A stretch of DNA of 7,990 nt from Dehalococcoidales bacterium (GTDB lineage Bacteria > Chloroflexota > Dehalococcoidia > Dehalococcoidales > UBA2162). Position 1 is the stretch's first letter. Each line of letters begins with the position of its first letter. Shown piece by piece: positions 6,441-7,990 of this stretch. The notes below the pieces were generated by a model. That model was not told the origin of the DNA. It saw only the letters and a list, made by a program, of their open reading frames with translations, and ran no database searches. The position numbers and the translations under genes were made by a program. Location: positions 1-7,990 of the forward strand of contig NYYM01000096.1 of assembly GCA_002685815.1 (NCBI GenBank), read 5' to 3'.

Positions 6441-7990
6441 TCAATCATTTTTCCGCGGAGTTATTTTTCTCACCTTCACTCTAACAGCAGTCTCGATATT
6501 CCCGCAAACCGGGTCCATGTGTTCAAAGTCTGTGGGTAACAGATTATCAAAATTAGTACCTCTACCTCGGGCTATCGGTTGTCCCTTTGCCCAGTGGCCG
6601 GCGGTGCCCGCTATGCCTATCGTTTGAGGATGGTGACCCTCCATCAGTTTAACCGTGCCGCTAACTTTCCGTCCCTGATAGGACTCAACCTCAACGGTAT
6701 CGCCATCGTTGAGCCCATTCCTCTTCCCGGTGGCGGTGTTCAAAGTGATGTTATAAGTATAGGGATTCATCCGGCTGGCCTCATCCAGCCACGGCTGCTC
6801 CATCGTCGACGAAGCATGGTGCAATATGTCACGGTAAGAATAGCAATAGAGGTCGTACTCCGGGTCTTTAACCCGGTGAATGGTGCACGGGAACCAGGAA
6901 ATGAGGGGGGTATAGTGATCCGGAGCCATACCGATCCCGGTCTCCTTGTTTATCTTTTCAACCTCCTCACCCATGTGGGCCAGGTACTCCATGTAGATAG
7001 GTACCCTGGCATCAAGAAACCACATCCAGTAGGCCTCCTCTACTATCTTCGGCCATCGGATGAATCCATTCTCTTTGAACCACTCCCAATCGTACTCCGG
7101 GCCAAACATGCTCCTGACGATTCTGTCACCCACCTCGGCTGTAGTCGGTCGGTCTGTCGGATTGAGTTGGTATTCATCTTTTATTGGATAAACCCTGTTA
7201 AATCTGGCATTAACCTCGGCAATCAGGTCTCTGCCCCACTCTTTTCCCAATCTGTCCAATATCTCAAGACCGACATCGTAGTTTGGACGCCGTTGCGCCT
7301 GTGGCTGCACCACTCGCTGAGATGAGTGATAGCACCAGTCATCCATCCCCCAGGCGTGGTTAAAATTCTGGGCCAGACCGTTACTCCACTGCTCTTCCTC
7401 AAGGAAGCAGGTATCAGGAAGGACGATGTCAGCAAAACCTTCGGTTGTTTCAGTATTAAAGACATCAGAAATAACGATAAATGGTATCTCACTAAGCGCC
7501 TGGGCCATCGCATCATGATTGCCCACACTAATCAGCTTATTACCACTCAAACCTATCATCATCTCAGGCTTGTACTTACCTGTTGCTCCCAGTTTCTTCC
7601 AGACCTCTTCCCGGTCAGACCCGCCGGCGATATACTTGAAGGCGCCAATGGGTTGGATATCAAGAAGTCCGGGCTGGTGTTTGAGTTTTGGCATCGCGAT
7701 TGGCCATTCGCCGTGAGGAGGCACGTTCGGATGGGACATGCCACTCGACCCACCAAACCGCTCGTTCTGCAGGAATCCATCAAGTCCCTTGTATACGGAC
7801 CATTTAAGATTGCTGGGACCGTCCATTCCGGGATAACCCAGTGTCACGGCGGGCCAACCGGTGGTGCCTCCCGGCACCTCAACCGCTCCCACCAGGGCGC
7901 CCAGCAGATTTACCGCAAAGCAGGTGTGATAGGAGTTCTCGTGCCCTTGCCCGCCGCGGAAGATAATTGCCGAAACCGGCCGGTAGGGCA
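6441..7990 (-). CDS. Molybdopterin oxidoreductase, DMSO-reductase family (C-terminal part)
   Basis: The reading frame is open to the right edge, so the N-terminus, including any Tat signal, [4Fe-4S] motif and Mo ligand, lies outside; 516 residues are visible. Near the edge, GGQGHENSYHTCFAVNLLGALVG resembles the segment after the active site in which the pterin contacts lie (first part at about 7930-7955). A pterin-binding block follows with SGNKLISVGNHDAM and VFNTETTEGFADIVLPD (roughly 7410-7550), the TE(T)x(x)FADxVLP pattern of the family. The molybdopterin-dinucleotide-binding domain occupies about 6465-6860, with MNPYTYNITLNTATGKRNGLNDGD and RGRGTNFDNLLP as recognisable parts, and the protein ends in a basic tail. 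Between the blocks is a long aromatic-rich segment (about 6870-7240) that I cannot assign. Relatives include DMSO, polysulfide, tetrathionate and arsenate reductases and acetylene hydratase; the visible part does not tell which. A GTG at 7890-7892 is internal and not the start. The flavoprotein downstream is its likely operon partner. Confidence 0.9.
   Translation of the reverse strand, partial: PYRPVSAIIFRGGQGHENSYHTCFAVNLLGALVGAVEVPGGTTGWPAVTLGYPGMDGPSNLKWSVYKGLDGFLQNERFGGSSGMSHPNVPPHGEWPIAMPKLKHQPGLLDIQPIGAFKYIAGGSDREEVWKKLGATGKYKPEMMIGLSGNKLISVGNHDAMAQALSEIPFIVISDVFNTETTEGFADIVLPDTCFLEEEQWSNGLAQNFNHAWGMDDWCYHSSQRVVQPQAQRRPNYDVGLEILDRLGKEWGRDLIAEVNARFNRVYPIKDEYQLNPTDRPTTAEVGDRIVRSMFGPEYDWEWFKENGFIRWPKIVEEAYWMWFLDARVPIYMEYLAHMGEEVEKINKETGIGMAPDHYTPLISWFPCTIHRVKDPEYDLYCYSYRDILHHASSTMEQPWLDEASRMNPYTYNITLNTATGKRNGLNDGDTVEVESYQGRKVSGTVKLMEGHHPQTIGIAGTAGHWAKGQPIARGRGTNFDNLLPTDFEHMDPVCGNIETAVRVKVRKITPRKND

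Noticed and set aside
6579..7325. A 248-codon open frame on the plus strand, antisense to the molybdoenzyme gene
   Set aside because: It mirrors the well-supported minus-strand gene, has no ribosome site or recognisable domain, and its composition follows from the codon pattern of the opposite strand.
1..7990. CRISPR array, prophage or defence island
   Set aside because: No regularly spaced repeats, integrase, phage structural gene or known defence gene is present.

Overview
The window is a stretch of bacterial chromosome with moderate GC content. Its coding density is ordinary, its Shine-Dalgarno sites are good, and it shows no phage, transposon or CRISPR signal. The gene mix is a glyoxylate/glycerate enzyme pair, a DMSO-reductase-family molybdoenzyme with a cysteine-rich flavoprotein, a double-membrane-anchored SPFH protein and a CaCA exchanger. 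This would fit an anaerobic or facultative environmental lineage such as Chloroflexota (Dehalococcoidia-like). That placement is a low-confidence inference from the feel of the proteins, not from a marker gene.

Layout from left to right. A tRNA-Arg(CCG) gene on the minus strand (12-84) is followed by a minus-strand Na+/Ca2+-exchanger-family membrane protein (249-1259, TTG start). Next is a small minus-strand membrane-protein gene that appears broken by a -1 frameshift (about 1378-1736). A 408-base gene-free stretch (1737-2144) separates it from the plus-strand genes. This stretch holds a run of short hairpins and a good sigma70-type promoter at 2027-2055.

On the plus strand come an SPFH/band-7 protein (2145-3086), a 210-base gap, and a two-gene unit. 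The unit encodes a GK-II glycerate kinase (3297-4433) and a glyoxylate/hydroxypyruvate reductase of the GyaR type (4457-5449), 23 bases apart. Together they would turn glyoxylate or hydroxypyruvate into D-glycerate and then a phosphoglycerate, feeding lower glycolysis or gluconeogenesis.

A convergent junction (5450-5613) separates this unit from a minus-strand pair. The pair is the C-terminal part of a molybdopterin oxidoreductase running off the right edge (6441-7990) and, 26 bases downstream, a flavodoxin-fold FMN reductase with a four-cysteine cluster (5614-6414). The pair looks co-transcribed and may form a redox module, but the substrate cannot be read from the visible part.

The items most worth a second look are the frameshifted membrane protein, the molybdoenzyme/cysteine-rich flavoprotein pair, the structured gene-free stretch and the altered ion-site residues of the exchanger. 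I do not see convincing evidence of a wholly new system in this window.
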